Source: Flavobacterium davisii
Lineage (GTDB): Bacteria > Bacteroidota > Bacteroidia > Flavobacteriales > Flavobacteriaceae
Length of the DNA stretch: 64,000 bases
Direction: 5' to 3'
Assembly (NCBI RefSeq): GCF_019565505.1
Contig: NZ_CP067378.1
Coordinates: forward strand, 186,001-250,000
Part shown: positions 19,664 to 28,674 of the stretch, piece after piece
How positions within the stretch are numbered: the first letter of the stretch is position 1
Layout of the letters: every line of letters starts with the position of its first letter
The notes under the pieces: generated by a model
What the model was told of the DNA's origin: nothing
Database searches by the model: none
What the model saw: the letters and a program-made list of their open reading frames with translations, nothing else
Translations under genes and position numbers: made by a program

Positions 19664-20491
19664 TTATCCAGCAAGCTTATAAATCATTATATCTGTATAA
19701 CTCGATTGATGAGTAACATTTGTATTCATTGTTTCCATTTTAGAGCCATTGAAAGGATTCGCTAAAGTCGAACGGCTTTCAATCCACTCACATAACTCCA
19801 CAATTTGACTTTTATTAGAAGTAAAATAAAAGTAATTCGAACCTTCAAGCACGTTTAGTACGTCCAAATAATCCCTTAAATTCCAATAGCCTTTATAAGT
19901 GCTTGCGTCAGTAGATAAGTACGGTGGGTCGACCAAAAACACAATGTTTTTACAATCCTTATACTTTTTGAAAAGCTCTTTGTAATCCATTTGAACGACT
20001 TCTATTGCGTCTAAATAACCCTCTGCGGTATAGTTGGATTGGCGCACGCAATTGTAAAGCGTTGACTTTTCAATTTCATTATAGCAAGTTGCATAGTTCA
20101 TTGAAAACAGAATTGAGCTTGATATCGTTATGTAATCAACGTATCCTTTTGCTTCTTCTAATTTGATCCGCTCTAAAATTTCCTTACGCGCTTCTTCTTT
20201 AATGATTTTGTCTTTTGGGTGGTTTGCTAATATTTGTCTAATATCACTTAGTAAAACGTTGGTTTTATCAATGTTTGCCAAGCGTTCGCTATAGCCGTCG
20301 AAGTCATTGTAAACTACTGTGGCATTTGGGTAAAACGCTTTAACGGTATGACTAAGTAAACCCGAACCGCCGAACATATCTATATAAATTGCATCAGATG
20401 GGAAATCGTTTAAAGCTGGTTTGAATTTCTTTAAAAATTGACGTTTTTGCCCCATGAAAGGAAGGGGTGCACTTGAAAAAACTTTTTTCAT
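19664..20491 (-). CDS. dam: D12 class N6-adenine DNA methyltransferase (Dam-like)
   Basis: 275 aa. LPFMGQKRQFLKKF is the N-terminal FxGxK SAM-binding motif, DMFGGSGLLSHTVK the motif I loop, and FLVDPPYLSTDAS the DPPY catalytic motif. Orphan phage Dam enzymes mark phage DNA against host restriction or control transposase and packaging; recognition sequence cannot be read here. Last gene of the late minus-strand series and divergent from the structured RNA at 20548. Confidence 0.88.
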   Translation of the reverse strand: MKKVFSSAPLPFMGQKRQFLKKFKPALNDFPSDAIYIDMFGGSGLLSHTVKAFYPNATVVYNDFDGYSERLANIDKTNVLLSDIRQILANHPKDKIIKEEARKEILERIKLEEAKGYVDYITISSSILFSMNYATCYNEIEKSTLYNCVRQSNYTAEGYLDAIEVVQMDYKELFKKYKDCKNIVFLVDPPYLSTDASTYKGYWNLRDYLDVLNVLEGSNYFYFTSNKSQIVELCEWIESRSTLANPFNGSKMETMNTNVTHQSSYTDIMIYKLAG

Positions 20492-20515
20492 TTCTTGATT
20501 TTTTTTGATTGATGA

Positions 20516-20545
20516 TTGATTAATTAAATTTGATGATTACCTTTG
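20516..20545 (+). promoter_or_regulatory. Consensus promoter driving the structured RNA
   Basis: TTG (20516-20518), 19 bases, then TACCTTTG (20538-20545) match the Bacteroidota -33 TTG / -7 TAnnTTTG promoter. The expected start at about 20550 falls on the first bases of the inverted repeat, on the strand opposite to dam and the tail genes. Confidence 0.65.
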
Positions 20546-20547
20546 CA

Positions 20548-20672
20548 CTTCCTACGATAATTTATAACATAGTAAAGCCACGACATAGAAGACTTTTTGT
20601 CCTCCAACGTCGTGGCTTTGTGCTATAATAAATTACCGTAGGAAGTATTTATTTTGTTGGAGGACTTTTTTT
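20548..20672 (+). ncRNA. Candidate structured phage RNA with pseudoknot and U-tract
   Basis: Nested stems: CTTCCTACG (20548-20556) with CGTAGGAAG (20637-20645); an AT-rich middle stem; and AAAGCCACGAC (20574-20584) with GTCGTGGCTTT (20609-20619), 11 bp perfect. The apical loop ends in GTCCTCCAAC (20599-20608), which is the exact complement of GTTGGAGGAC (20656-20665) directly before T7 (20666-20672). The last pairing can form either a pseudoknot with the big stem or a terminator in competition with it. No ORF is present. I do not recognise an Rfam family, but cannot exclude one such as Flavo-1. Confidence 0.6.
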
Positions 20673-20692
20673 ATTCTCCCCTCCGAAAGAAA

Positions 20693-20854
20693 TTACTTTA
20701 CTGCATCTTGCGAAAAGATTAGACCAATACCCGCAAGTACGGCCGTTAAAGATTCAATAATTTTTGTTTTATCATTCACGAATAATAAAACTCCTGATGC
20801 TATGGAAACAACGCCGGCCGACGTGGTTTTCCAGTTTTTAAAAATTAATCCCAT
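20693..20854 (-). CDS. Small membrane protein, holin-like candidate
   Basis: 53 aa: MGLIFKNWKTTSAGVVSIAS, then GVLLFVNDKTKIIESLTAVL and AGIGLIFSQDAVK. Two short hydrophobic stretches flank a charged turn. Small KNWKTT...GIGLIFS proteins are common in phage late regions and are often called holins, but this one is far from the endolysin gene. Its start overlaps the stop of the gene at 20854. Confidence 0.5.
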   Translation of the reverse strand: MGLIFKNWKTTSAGVVSIASGVLLFVNDKTKIIESLTAVLAGIGLIFSQDAVK

Positions 20855-21399
20855 TATTTTTCAATTTTTATTTTAATGATTTCCCCACCTAAACCTAAAC
20901 ATAAATAGCGGACGGCATCGATAGTTTTTATAAACAAGTTCCCCTGTGTTGCTGATTCATTATCTACAGATAATACAATTGCGGTACCCTGTAAGCTAGG
21001 AAGTTTAAAAATCCCTTCCGTGTTGTTATCGCTAGGAATGATCGCTATATGTTTATTTTTTTCTTTGTTTAGGAAAGAGATCTTCGTGTTTGTCAGTTCT
21101 AAAGAAGAAAATGAATCGCTAAACTCAAGACCATTTTCTTTAAATGTTGTTTTATTATCTAGGGCGGTTCCATATTCGCATGTAGAGGATGTCGTTAGTA
21201 TTCCTTGCAATGTTGGTGGGACAATTATACTACGCTTATCGACTTGTTTGATCATTCCAGAATGATCACGGACTAAAATATTTTCTGAGCCTGTGCCTGC
21301 GGGTACGCTGGTCAATTTCAAGGGTTTCACAATAGTGTGTGTCTGTGCGTTTGCTATCATCCCGATAGCCAAAGCGCAAAATATATTCAATAGTTTCAT
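20854..21399 (-). CDS. Phage protein with signal peptide, fibre region
   Basis: 181 aa with a clear signal peptide (LLNIFCALAIGMIANAQ). The rest (TSVPAGTGSENILVRDHSGM, LPSLQGTAIVLSVDNESATQ) resembles the repeated linker text of Bacteroidota fibre and adhesin proteins. An exported protein among fibre genes is unusual; it could be a lysogenic conversion factor or an adhesion component. Function not recognised. Confidence 0.6.
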   Translation of the reverse strand: MKLLNIFCALAIGMIANAQTHTIVKPLKLTSVPAGTGSENILVRDHSGMIKQVDKRSIIVPPTLQGILTTSSTCEYGTALDNKTTFKENGLEFSDSFSSLELTNTKISFLNKEKNKHIAIIPSDNNTEGIFKLPSLQGTAIVLSVDNESATQGNLFIKTIDAVRYLCLGLGGEIIKIKIEK

Positions 21400-21402
21400 T
21401 TT

Positions 21403-21792
21403 TTACATTATTTTAATAGATGATTGTTTAATTTCTGTCATATTTACGATATCGTAAGAGGATATATTATGTATATCGCCGTCTATATACACCCCCTCTA
21501 TATACACATCGCCAATTATTCTTTTAACAAAATCCCCTCTTTCTAACACGCTGTTATTTGAATTTGGGGAAACTTTAAATATTAGAAGTTGCCCAACTGG
21601 AACGATGCGGATGTTTTGTTGGTTTTGAGAAATATTGTTTATAGCATCAAAAATTCGTTCCATTCCTTCAATTTGCGTAATAGGGATTTTGTCCATTTTA
21701 TGCCAAAATGAATCCCACGTAGCACTAAACTGGTCTTGCGTTGGTTTCAAACCTGTTTTAAAAAAACTTTTTATTACATCGATTGCTATCAT
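21403..21792 (-). CDS. Tail fibre N-terminal-type protein
   Basis: 129 aa. FFKTGLKPTQDQFSATWDSF and WHKMDKIPITQIEGM form the opening found in many Bacteroidota prophage tail-fibre and collagen-like proteins. The stretch after residue 60 is short, without the long repeats of full fibres. Genes either side are fibre or exported proteins with only a few bases between. Confidence 0.6.
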   Translation of the reverse strand: MIAIDVIKSFFKTGLKPTQDQFSATWDSFWHKMDKIPITQIEGMERIFDAINNISQNQQNIRIVPVGQLLIFKVSPNSNNSVLERGDFVKRIIGDVYIEGVYIDGDIHNISSYDIVNMTEIKQSSIKIM

Positions 21793-21796
21793 TATT

Positions 21797-22618
21797 TTAT
21801 TTTCCTGTATAAATTATAAAATGTACGACCAAGCATGGGTTTAAAAAATCAATCTCTATTTGATTGGTCGCGGATGTTCCAATACTTACATCTCGTTGTG
21901 AAGGTTTGAAATACGGGGTGCCACCGCCCGGAGAACTATCTGTGTTCCCCTCTTGTTCGATTGTTCCCGTTGTGAATTTAAATTCTGGAATATGCTCTTT
22001 TGATAGTTTTTTTTTGCGAGATCCTAAAGGAACTAATAATGCGTCATAATCTGACTGACTACCGTCAAAACCCAGTGGCATTCGTCCGTGTAAGGGTGTA
22101 AACTCTTCCCAACCTTTGGGAATTTCGTTAGATGGTCTGCCCCATATAGCAATCATACCTATAGGCACGTTTGCCATTGGTCTTTCTTCTAATTGTTTCA
22201 CACGCTGGATTAGCTTTTCCAGCTCGGTTTGTTCTGCTTTCTCTTTTGTCAACTGAATAGTTGATTTTGGGCGTTTAAAATCCGACCAGTTGTAAGTCGT
22301 ATTTCCTATTCCAAAAGTGGCAAACCGAATAAACAAAACGTCTTTTTCTTCGCCGTTTTCAAACTCTTTTTTTATGGGCGTTTCAACAATGATAACGGTA
22401 GTCGTAGGATTGCCCCCGCGAAACTCCAACACTTCACCATTTATAAAGACTACTCCATTTGATATTACTCCATTATTATTTTCACATCCTGAAATAACAG
22501 CTAAATCTCCAGCTATATTCCCTAGACTGTTAAATATATTGTAGGCGGTTTGCATATCGTTTAATACTTCCGTTTCCAACGGAAAGCCCTCTGATTGATT
22601 GAAATTTTGCTTATTCAT
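21797..22618 (-). CDS. Tail fibre protein with tail-collar domain
   Basis: 273 aa. The C-terminal half reads MIAIWGRPSNEIPKGWEEFT then GRMPLGFDGSQ, the PF07484 phage tail-collar signature, ending with a beta-rich tip (NPCLVVHFIIYTGK). The N-terminal part (SEGFPLETEVLNDMQTAYNI) is the baseplate-attachment type of Bacteroidota fibres. Likely receptor-binding fibre of the contractile tail. Confidence 0.75.
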   Translation of the reverse strand: MNKQNFNQSEGFPLETEVLNDMQTAYNIFNSLGNIAGDLAVISGCENNNGVISNGVVFINGEVLEFRGGNPTTTVIIVETPIKKEFENGEEKDVLFIRFATFGIGNTTYNWSDFKRPKSTIQLTKEKAEQTELEKLIQRVKQLEERPMANVPIGMIAIWGRPSNEIPKGWEEFTPLHGRMPLGFDGSQSDYDALLVPLGSRKKKLSKEHIPEFKFTTGTIEQEGNTDSSPGGGTPYFKPSQRDVSIGTSATNQIEIDFLNPCLVVHFIIYTGK

Positions 22619-23078
22619 ATCTTTTCTATTCTGTATCGTTTACCTGCTAATTTGTAATATTTTATTAAAAATTTCAGTTTGTGAATGTTTAGTTCTACAA
22701 TCTCTTTTGGTGCAAAAACCACAAAGTCGACCCCTGTATTTTCAAATTCCGTTTTGTTGTTAATAAATACCTTTCCTAAATAAATAGGCTTTTTTTCTGC
22801 TTTTGTATAGATGTATTTCCGTTTGAATGATGTACCATCGTCAATCCGAATACGCCTTTGTCGGGTGTCTAGTTCGTCATTTAAAACCTTTCGTAACTTG
22901 CATCTTTGCCCGTTATGGTTTAACATATACCAATCACTTTGCCTTTTTGTTTCCATTGGTAATACACCTCGTCAATTGGTTTAACCAAGCAATGTAAATA
23001 GGCAATCGTTTTACGTTTTCGTAACGCTATAGGCAATAGTAGTACTATTAACTTCTTATAATCAACCTCAAACCACAT
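22615..23078 (-). CDS. Phage protein between fibre and baseplate genes, frame restored
   Basis: ATG 23076-23078 gives MWFEVDYKKLIVLLLPIALR and continues to VYYQWKQK; adding one A to an A5 run near 22953 joins it to RQSDWYMLNHNGQRCKLRKV and the rest of the frame ending KRYRIEKI. About 154 aa. It is basic, and no known domain was recognised. Its start overlaps the end of the gpJ-like gene and its stop overlaps the fibre ATG, so it belongs to the tail transcription unit. Confidence 0.6.
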
Positions 23079-23907
23079 ATTTAAACACGCTTTGATTATC
23101 TATTTCAAAATACCCAGCCAAAGGGATCGTTTTCACATTTATAGCCGTGAAAGGCGTGTAAGTGTTAGTGGTCAAATCTAAGTAACTACTTTGAATGGTA
23201 GTTATGTTTACGTTAATCACCCCGTCAACACTTCTAAGATGAGCAATCAAATCGTTAACCACTAATTCACCATCAAAGGGTAAGTTTTTTAAATATTTTT
23301 TTAAATCAATTTCTACTGTTTTACTTCCAAGCCTAACGTTTGTCCCGTTGCTATCAAATAATAGTGGGTCGATATAAACGTCCATTTTTAACAGTAATTT
23401 GTCCGCTGGATTATTGATAATTAAAAGTTGCACACCCGCAAAACTTACTTCTTTCATATAAGTGGTGAAGCTTCCAATTTCATTTGCTGAAAGCTTGCGC
23501 AAATTATCACCTTGCTCACCTGCCACTTTCAAAATCACCTTACTACTTTCTAAGCCTTCCTTAACAGAACAGTACTTTACAATCTTTGAAGCTTCAATTT
23601 GTTTGGTTGTCGCTCCTTGGTTATTAAACTGGTCATCGTCTGGTTTTAAATTAAACCCAAATTGAAAGGCTAACGCCATATTTCTGTACCAGCGTGGCGA
23701 TCCGGGTTTATATTCATGAATTGTTGTGTCAACTTGGGTTTTGTGGGTATCAAACAATTGCTCTAAACTCCAAATTGCTACTGCTACTATATAACAAAAA
23801 AGTCTGTAAATTGCCGTTTTACTTGTGCTGTTTAACTCTTGCAAGTCGGGATGATTGGCAATGTTTGCCAACATATTCCCGTGTATTTCTTCGATGCTTC
23901 TTGCCAT
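23068..23907 (-). CDS. Baseplate J-like protein
   Basis: 279 aa from MARSIEEIHGNMLANIANHP (a start nine codons further upstream exists but is less likely). The N-terminal helix region with LFCYIVAVAIWSLEQLFDTH and a later sequence YIDPLLFDSNGTNV follow the gp47/gpJ pattern of Bacteroidota contractile phages. It forms part of the baseplate wedge. Confidence 0.65.
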   Translation of the reverse strand: MARSIEEIHGNMLANIANHPDLQELNSTSKTAIYRLFCYIVAVAIWSLEQLFDTHKTQVDTTIHEYKPGSPRWYRNMALAFQFGFNLKPDDDQFNNQGATTKQIEASKIVKYCSVKEGLESSKVILKVAGEQGDNLRKLSANEIGSFTTYMKEVSFAGVQLLIINNPADKLLLKMDVYIDPLLFDSNGTNVRLGSKTVEIDLKKYLKNLPFDGELVVNDLIAHLRSVDGVINVNITTIQSSYLDLTTNTYTPFTAINVKTIPLAGYFEIDNQSVFKYVV

Positions 23908-23908
23908 A

Positions 23909-24208
23909 TTATTGTACTGTAAAATCAAAACCAATGGTCATATAGCCTATGCCTTGGGGTTCTAAGCTTTGGATTTGGGTTTGGGTTAGTGCTGATGCAG
24001 GAACTAATTTTTTGTTCTTAAAATAATCCGTTATTTGTTTGTCTATTGTAGCACTTGGACTTTCTAAACAGCTTCCAACAAGTAAATTATCTGTAATGCT
24101 TTTATTGTTTAATAATGCTACCTCAAACAAGGCTTCGATAGTCCCTTTTTCTTGTACTGTGAAGTCCAATAAACTTTGGTTGTGTTTAATTTGGATTTGA
24201 TTTTGCAT
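23909..24208 (-). CDS. Small tail or baseplate protein, unknown
   Basis: 99 aa: MQNQIQIKHNQSLLDFTVQE with later LVPASALTQTQIQSLEPQGI. The opening IKHNQSLLDFTVQEKGTIEA is LysM/gpX-like, as in tail protein X that follows or precedes gpD in P2- and Mu-like baseplate operons. Function inferred from place and this likeness. Confidence 0.5.
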   Translation of the reverse strand: MQNQIQIKHNQSLLDFTVQEKGTIEALFEVALLNNKSITDNLLVGSCLESPSATIDKQITDYFKNKKLVPASALTQTQIQSLEPQGIGYMTIGFDFTVQ

Positions 24209-24548
24209 TTTTCAAATTTTTGTTTTCTCTTTTTAGTTCTATAATCTCACGCTCTAGAAGCTTTATTTTGCGATCTCGCATTTTTATTTCTTCTTCCAAA
24301 ATTTGAACCTTGCGCCCCATCATTTGTTCAAATTCGTGGTACTTGTTTTCGTAGCGTTTTTGCAAGTCATCTAAAATGTCTTTGTAATGATTCGATAATT
24401 TTACATCATTTTCAATCGCCGTGGTTTCGGCATTTTCTTTGGCTTGGATAACTTCAATTTTATATTTACTTCGTGTAAACAAAAACGTTACAAAACCTGT
24501 ACTGCCTACAGCACCAACAATTGATGTGATAAAAACTCCTAATTCCAT
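24186..24548 (-). CDS. Membrane-anchored coiled-coil phage protein
   Basis: 120 aa. One N-terminal membrane segment (FITSIVGAVGSTGFVTFLFT) is followed by about 80 residues of charged coiled coil (KVQILEEEIKMRDRKIKLLE). This looks like an inner-membrane spanin or a chaperone-type accessory, but it sits among baseplate genes. Function unknown. Confidence 0.55.
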   Translation of the reverse strand: MELGVFITSIVGAVGSTGFVTFLFTRSKYKIEVIQAKENAETTAIENDVKLSNHYKDILDDLQKRYENKYHEFEQMMGRKVQILEEEIKMRDRKIKLLEREIIELKRENKNLKNAKSNPN

Positions 24549-24565
24549 TTAAAACCCATTTAAAA

Positions 24566-25081
24566 TCATTTTAAAAACTGCTTAAAGCGTTCCTTTATTT
24601 TTGTAAAATCTGCCTTATTGTTTAATAGTGTTGTACTTCCTGATTGCGCTGCAGCACTTCCTGTTGTGCTTACCGAGTAGCTTTGATTTTCAATAGCATC
24701 AATTAAATCAACTATCAATGCTTTTAATGTTTCATTTTCTTTTTGAAGCAAAAAACCATTTGCATCCATTTGGAACTTCATTTCTTCAATTAAAAATTCC
24801 ATACTTTCAATTTCAGAGTAAGCCTCTACATACAACTTGGTCAAATCTTCATTGATAGGACTTACCAAAACCTGACTTCCAACTTTTGGATAAAGAAAAA
24901 AAGCCTTTGCGTTTTCTTGGATAATTGCCGTTAGCCGTACATCTGTATATTGTAAGGTTTCATCACTAACCGTACAAATCCCTTTTGTCTTATCAACAGC
25001 AACCACTTCACAAGGGAATGTGTCCACATCCCGCTGTTTTAATTGTCGTATTTCTCTTGCTAATTCTAAATCTAACCCCAT
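24566..25081 (-). CDS. Baseplate assembly protein gpV-like (spike)
   Basis: 171 aa. An OB-fold-like start (TFPCEVVAVDKTKGICTVSD, VGSQVLVSPINEDLTKLYVE) is followed by a helical tail. It lies directly after gpD-like and before the X-like gene, the order of gpD-gpV in Mu/P2 tails. The usual beta-helix spike tip is not obvious, so this may be a short hub protein. Confidence 0.6.
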   Translation of the reverse strand: MGLDLELAREIRQLKQRDVDTFPCEVVAVDKTKGICTVSDETLQYTDVRLTAIIQENAKAFFLYPKVGSQVLVSPINEDLTKLYVEAYSEIESMEFLIEEMKFQMDANGFLLQKENETLKALIVDLIDAIENQSYSVSTTGSAAAQSGSTTLLNNKADFTKIKERFKQFLK

Positions 25082-25083
25082 TT

Positions 25084-26051
25084 TTATAATTTATTTGCTA
25101 ACGAAACTTTTCGCCTTGCGCCAGCAGTTCCGAAAGTGGTTACTACTTTTTTTATAAAATAATTCCCCTCACGTTGCGGACGTTCTTTGTCCAATAACTT
25201 AGCTTTCATTCCTCTCGTGCTATACGGAATTAAAAAACTGGTCACATCGCCATCAAAGCCTTCGTACTTCATTTTTTTAGTTCCGACTCAGCCATTTTCT
25301 TTAAATCGGCTTCGTTACTGACTTTGCTTGTTTTGAAACTTCTTTTTTCTCCATCAGCATCGCCCACTTCAACAAACTTGCGTTTGTTGGTTTTTGGGTC
25401 GATGTACTCGTATTCTATTTTTACACGCCTGTCTTCTTCTGTTTTATAATCCAAATCGTTTGAAACTAGATTGTAATTGAGGTCATAAACTACCGTTTGT
25501 CCAACGTTAATTAATTGCTCTAAGCCACAATACAATTTACCTTCATCATTGATAAAAATACTCATTAGCAAATCTTTTCTTACAGACTCCAGAACTTGCG
25601 CACCATTGGCGTTTTTTATAATCCATTTATCAAGTTTGACCGTTGGAATATTGTCTGCCAGTTGCAAAGGCGTATCTTTCACCACTTCCTCGAGTAAATC
25701 CCGTAACGTACAATGCTCCCAGCTTTTCGTAATATTTTTACGTCGCAATAGCCAAATGGCATCCTCGCAATGAATTTCGACGGGTATTTTTGCGCTTATT
25801 TTTTTGACATAACCTACAAATTCAACGCCTGAGTAATGTCCTTTATAACCTAAAGTGATGATCACTTTATCACCTATTTTTATCGCCGTTTCTACTACTT
25901 TATCCTCACCGTTATCACGTACTTTAAAGCGTTTTGGTAGCTTGATAGTTGCCGTATCACTCATTTCGTCAACCGATTTGGTGATTTCTATCTCATTAAC
26001 TTGATGAAATACATAATTTCCTATTTCAACCTTACACGTTAATAGAAACAT
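25084..26051 (-). CDS. Phage late control gene D-like baseplate hub, frame restored
   Basis: The first 260 codons (VEIGNYVFHQVNEIEITKSV, VIITLGYKGHYSGVEFVGYV) match the gpD/gp27-like hub fold. The frame ends at 25269 in SELKK-stop; one added A in the A6 run joins it to MKYEGFDGDVTSFLIPYSTR and a basic C-terminus ending RRKVSLANKL, as these hubs normally end. About 322 aa. Start overlaps the previous gene by one base. Confidence 0.7.
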
Positions 26052-26643
26052 TAGCTTAAAAGATTTGCTTTTTGGTTATCTCTATCGTTTAAATCGGCGT
26101 AAAAATCTTGGTCGGATATCGCTTTAATGGAATAAGCTTGTTGTCCTGGTCTGCCCATCATTTCATCAAAATTTATATCTTCAATTACGATGCGTCGAAT
26201 GCCAAACAATTCAAAAAAGGATTATCTACCACATCCAAAGCATCATCAATATCAACCAACTCTTTCAGCATTGCCACTTGTTCGGCTGGGTATTCTTCGG
26301 GGTCATCTTCATTTACACATAACCCACGAATTGTAATTGTATAATCTTCTGTTGTAATATATTCCTTAACCGTGCCTTTTCTGCGTTTTCCAACCGTTGC
26401 CGTTTTTACAATAGTTTTTGTTAAAGAAAACGAGATTAAAGGCTCGTTGGGTAATTGATATTCCGTGCCTTCATGCGACAATTTAAGTTGCAAGAAGTAG
26501 GGTTTACCAAGCTTTAACGCATTTATCAAATGCAATCCGGGTGCATTGAATTTATGACCATTTTTCGCCCACCAAAGCGGAAATGGAGGACCCACATAAT
26601 CAATAAGCGCACGTGCGGTCATTTCTTTAAAATCAAACTCCAT
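26051..26643 (-). CDS. DUF6046-like tail protein, frame restored
   Basis: 152 codons of the main frame (DYVGPPFPLWWAKNGHKFNA, then EYITTEDYTITIRGLCVNED) end in NPFLNCLAFDAS, but one more T in a T6 run gives NPFFELFGIRRIVIEDINFD and EMMGRPGQQAYSIKAISDQD, the conserved C-terminus of this Bacteroidota tail family. About 197 aa. It lies between hub and tape measure. Confidence 0.65.
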
Positions 26644-28466
26644 TATATAGATTGCATTTGGTTAATACTGTTAAACACTCGTAATACCGCTTCTTGAATT
26701 TTTTCTTGAAATTTGTCGATGCCTTTTTCCGAACTATCCACATTGATTACGGTATCTGTCCCTACATTTTCAATATTAACCGTGATATGGGTCATTTTAG
26801 AACCACCCGAAACGATGGAATCCGATTTTTTAGGGTTTTTGGCATCCGATTTTCCGCCGCCTTTACCCATTAAACCACCGCTTTTTTGTTTGGCTATAAA
26901 ATCATCATAAGCTGATGTACTGCTATCTTTTTTACCTAAGCCACTGAACATTGATTTTGTCTTATTCCAATCTTTTTTAACACCGTCCATGTCAAACGTA
27001 ACACCAACTTGACTAAACTCATTTTTAGCTTTTCTAGCTGTTTCTCCAATTTTTTTATAACTGTTTATAAACGATTTCTTTTGATTTTCAACATCAGTAT
27101 TAATCTGAGCAATCATTTTTTGATTTTGCCCGCTGTCACCCATACCGACCGCTTCCTTGAACTTATACCAGCCTAATTTGATTTTATCTATACCAATCAT
27201 TAAGCCGTTTACTAAAGTGTTAAATTGCGCTTTCACATAATCGACATAAACCTGCCAAATGAGTTTTGCTCCGTTTACCGTGTGTTTCCAACTTTGTGCC
27301 CAACCATCGGTATATTTTATAACCAATCCTAGAACCGTGATAAGAGCAACAATACCCATAACCACCCAAGTGATAGGATTTACCGCCATTAGCATGTTAA
27401 ACACCGCAACCGCACCGTTCAACAAATACCAACCGCCTACAAGTTTTAACAATCCTTGACCTAGTGGCGACATTAAGCCTGTAACGAAGTAATCGACCAC
27501 CATTAAAACACCTGTCATAATGTTACCAAAGGTTTGTAGTGTATTACCTGCAGATTCAAAACCGAAAAATTCAGTTATAAGTTTACCCACCATAATAAAG
27601 ACAGGTTTAATAGTTTGCCATAGCATATCAAACCATTGCGATACATAAGGTAAATAAGTGGTTAAGAATGCTAAGCCTTGACTCAATAAGGAGATAACTC
27701 CCGTAAAAATCCCGCCCGATTCACCGCCTACAGCAACAAGAAAATTATTCCATTGGTCAGCAAGATTTGAAATTTTACCACCTAATGTTTGAGATATTGC
27801 ATTCATTGAACCTGCCACGCCTGTCATTTCTCCGTATTGCATCAGGGCATCACGGATTGCACTTTCGTTGTTTTTAACTTCTTTCGTCACCCCCTTAAAT
27901 GAAAGCATTACTTTATCCCCATTTTTAGAAGCCTTAATACCAAATTCTTTTAGACGTTCAAACTCTCCCGTTTGTGCATCGAGCATTGCTTCTGTCAATT
28001 GGTCAAAACCTTTCCCTTGTGAGCTTGCTAAGTCGCCTAACTTCGTTAACTCGTTCGCCGTAGGATTAAAACCACGATTGACCAACTTTACAAATGAGCC
28101 TGTAAGCTCATTCAATTGGAATGGTGTTTTTGTGGCAAAATCGGTTAGCATATTTAAAGCAGCTGCACCTACCTTATCTGATTGAAAAGTATTCGTTAAA
28201 ACGGCATTAAACTTTTCATATTCTGCCCGAGCTTCGACGACTTTATTGCCAAAGCTCATAATGGCGCCAACGGCAAAAACCGAGGCAATAAGTCCTTTTA
28301 TATTATTCAGCTGATTAGATAAACTAGCTGATGATTTTTCTACTTTCCCAAACGTATCGTTTAATCTATTCGCTCTATTATCTGCAACGCCTACTGAACT
28401 AGCCATTCTTTGAAGTGAAGAACTAGCCATATCTTGCATTTTTATAATAAATTCGTAAGCGTTCAT
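26643..28466 (-). CDS. Tail tape measure protein
   Basis: 607 aa, the longest tail gene. Start MNAYEFIIKMQDMASSSLQR; helical region with LTDFATKTPFQLNELTGSFV typical of tape measures; several hydrophobic stretches near residues 60, 300-400; Gly-rich KSGGLMGKGGGKSD linker near 530. Sets tail length and helps DNA ejection. It overlaps the chaperone T frame by one base. Confidence 0.85.
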   Translation of the reverse strand: MNAYEFIIKMQDMASSSLQRMASSVGVADNRANRLNDTFGKVEKSSASLSNQLNNIKGLIASVFAVGAIMSFGNKVVEARAEYEKFNAVLTNTFQSDKVGAAALNMLTDFATKTPFQLNELTGSFVKLVNRGFNPTANELTKLGDLASSQGKGFDQLTEAMLDAQTGEFERLKEFGIKASKNGDKVMLSFKGVTKEVKNNESAIRDALMQYGEMTGVAGSMNAISQTLGGKISNLADQWNNFLVAVGGESGGIFTGVISLLSQGLAFLTTYLPYVSQWFDMLWQTIKPVFIMVGKLITEFFGFESAGNTLQTFGNIMTGVLMVVDYFVTGLMSPLGQGLLKLVGGWYLLNGAVAVFNMLMAVNPITWVVMGIVALITVLGLVIKYTDGWAQSWKHTVNGAKLIWQVYVDYVKAQFNTLVNGLMIGIDKIKLGWYKFKEAVGMGDSGQNQKMIAQINTDVENQKKSFINSYKKIGETARKAKNEFSQVGVTFDMDGVKKDWNKTKSMFSGLGKKDSSTSAYDDFIAKQKSGGLMGKGGGKSDAKNPKKSDSIVSGGSKMTHITVNIENVGTDTVINVDSSEKGIDKFQEKIQEAVLRVFNSINQMQSI

Positions 28467-28674
28467 TATGTTGGAATTTGTGAGTTTTCTTTTTCTGTTT
28501 TTCTAATAAAATGAAGGTTTTGCACTTCAATTGCCCAGTCCTCATCATTCAAATTTGAAGGGTTAGGAATGTGCATATAATACCGTAAATAAGCATCGAA
28601 CAGTCTTAAATTGATATTTTCAGCCAGTTCAAATGCTGAGGCGTCATCGGCATCAATAACCGCCTCTTCTAAAG
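28466..28674 (-). CDS. Tail assembly chaperone T frame (no own start)
   Basis: An open frame, KALEEAVIDADDASAFELAE then NINLRLFDAYLRYYMHIPNP, overlaps the end of the chaperone gene in the -1 frame and runs to the tape-measure ATG. There is no start codon before the overlap, which suggests translation by frameshift at 28675-28681. A missing A in the A6 run would also join the frames, so an assembly error is possible. Confidence 0.6.

Noticed and set aside
19462..20672. Retron, toxIN or diversity-generating element around the structured RNA
   Set aside because: No reverse transcriptase, ToxN-like nuclease, template/variable repeat pair or tandem RNA repeats are present; the neighbours are Dam methylase and a small membrane protein.
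24186..24548. Rz-type inner-membrane spanin
   Set aside because: It has the right topology, but lies inside baseplate genes without a nested Rz1 lipoprotein, while a better lysis candidate overlaps the endolysin at 31328.
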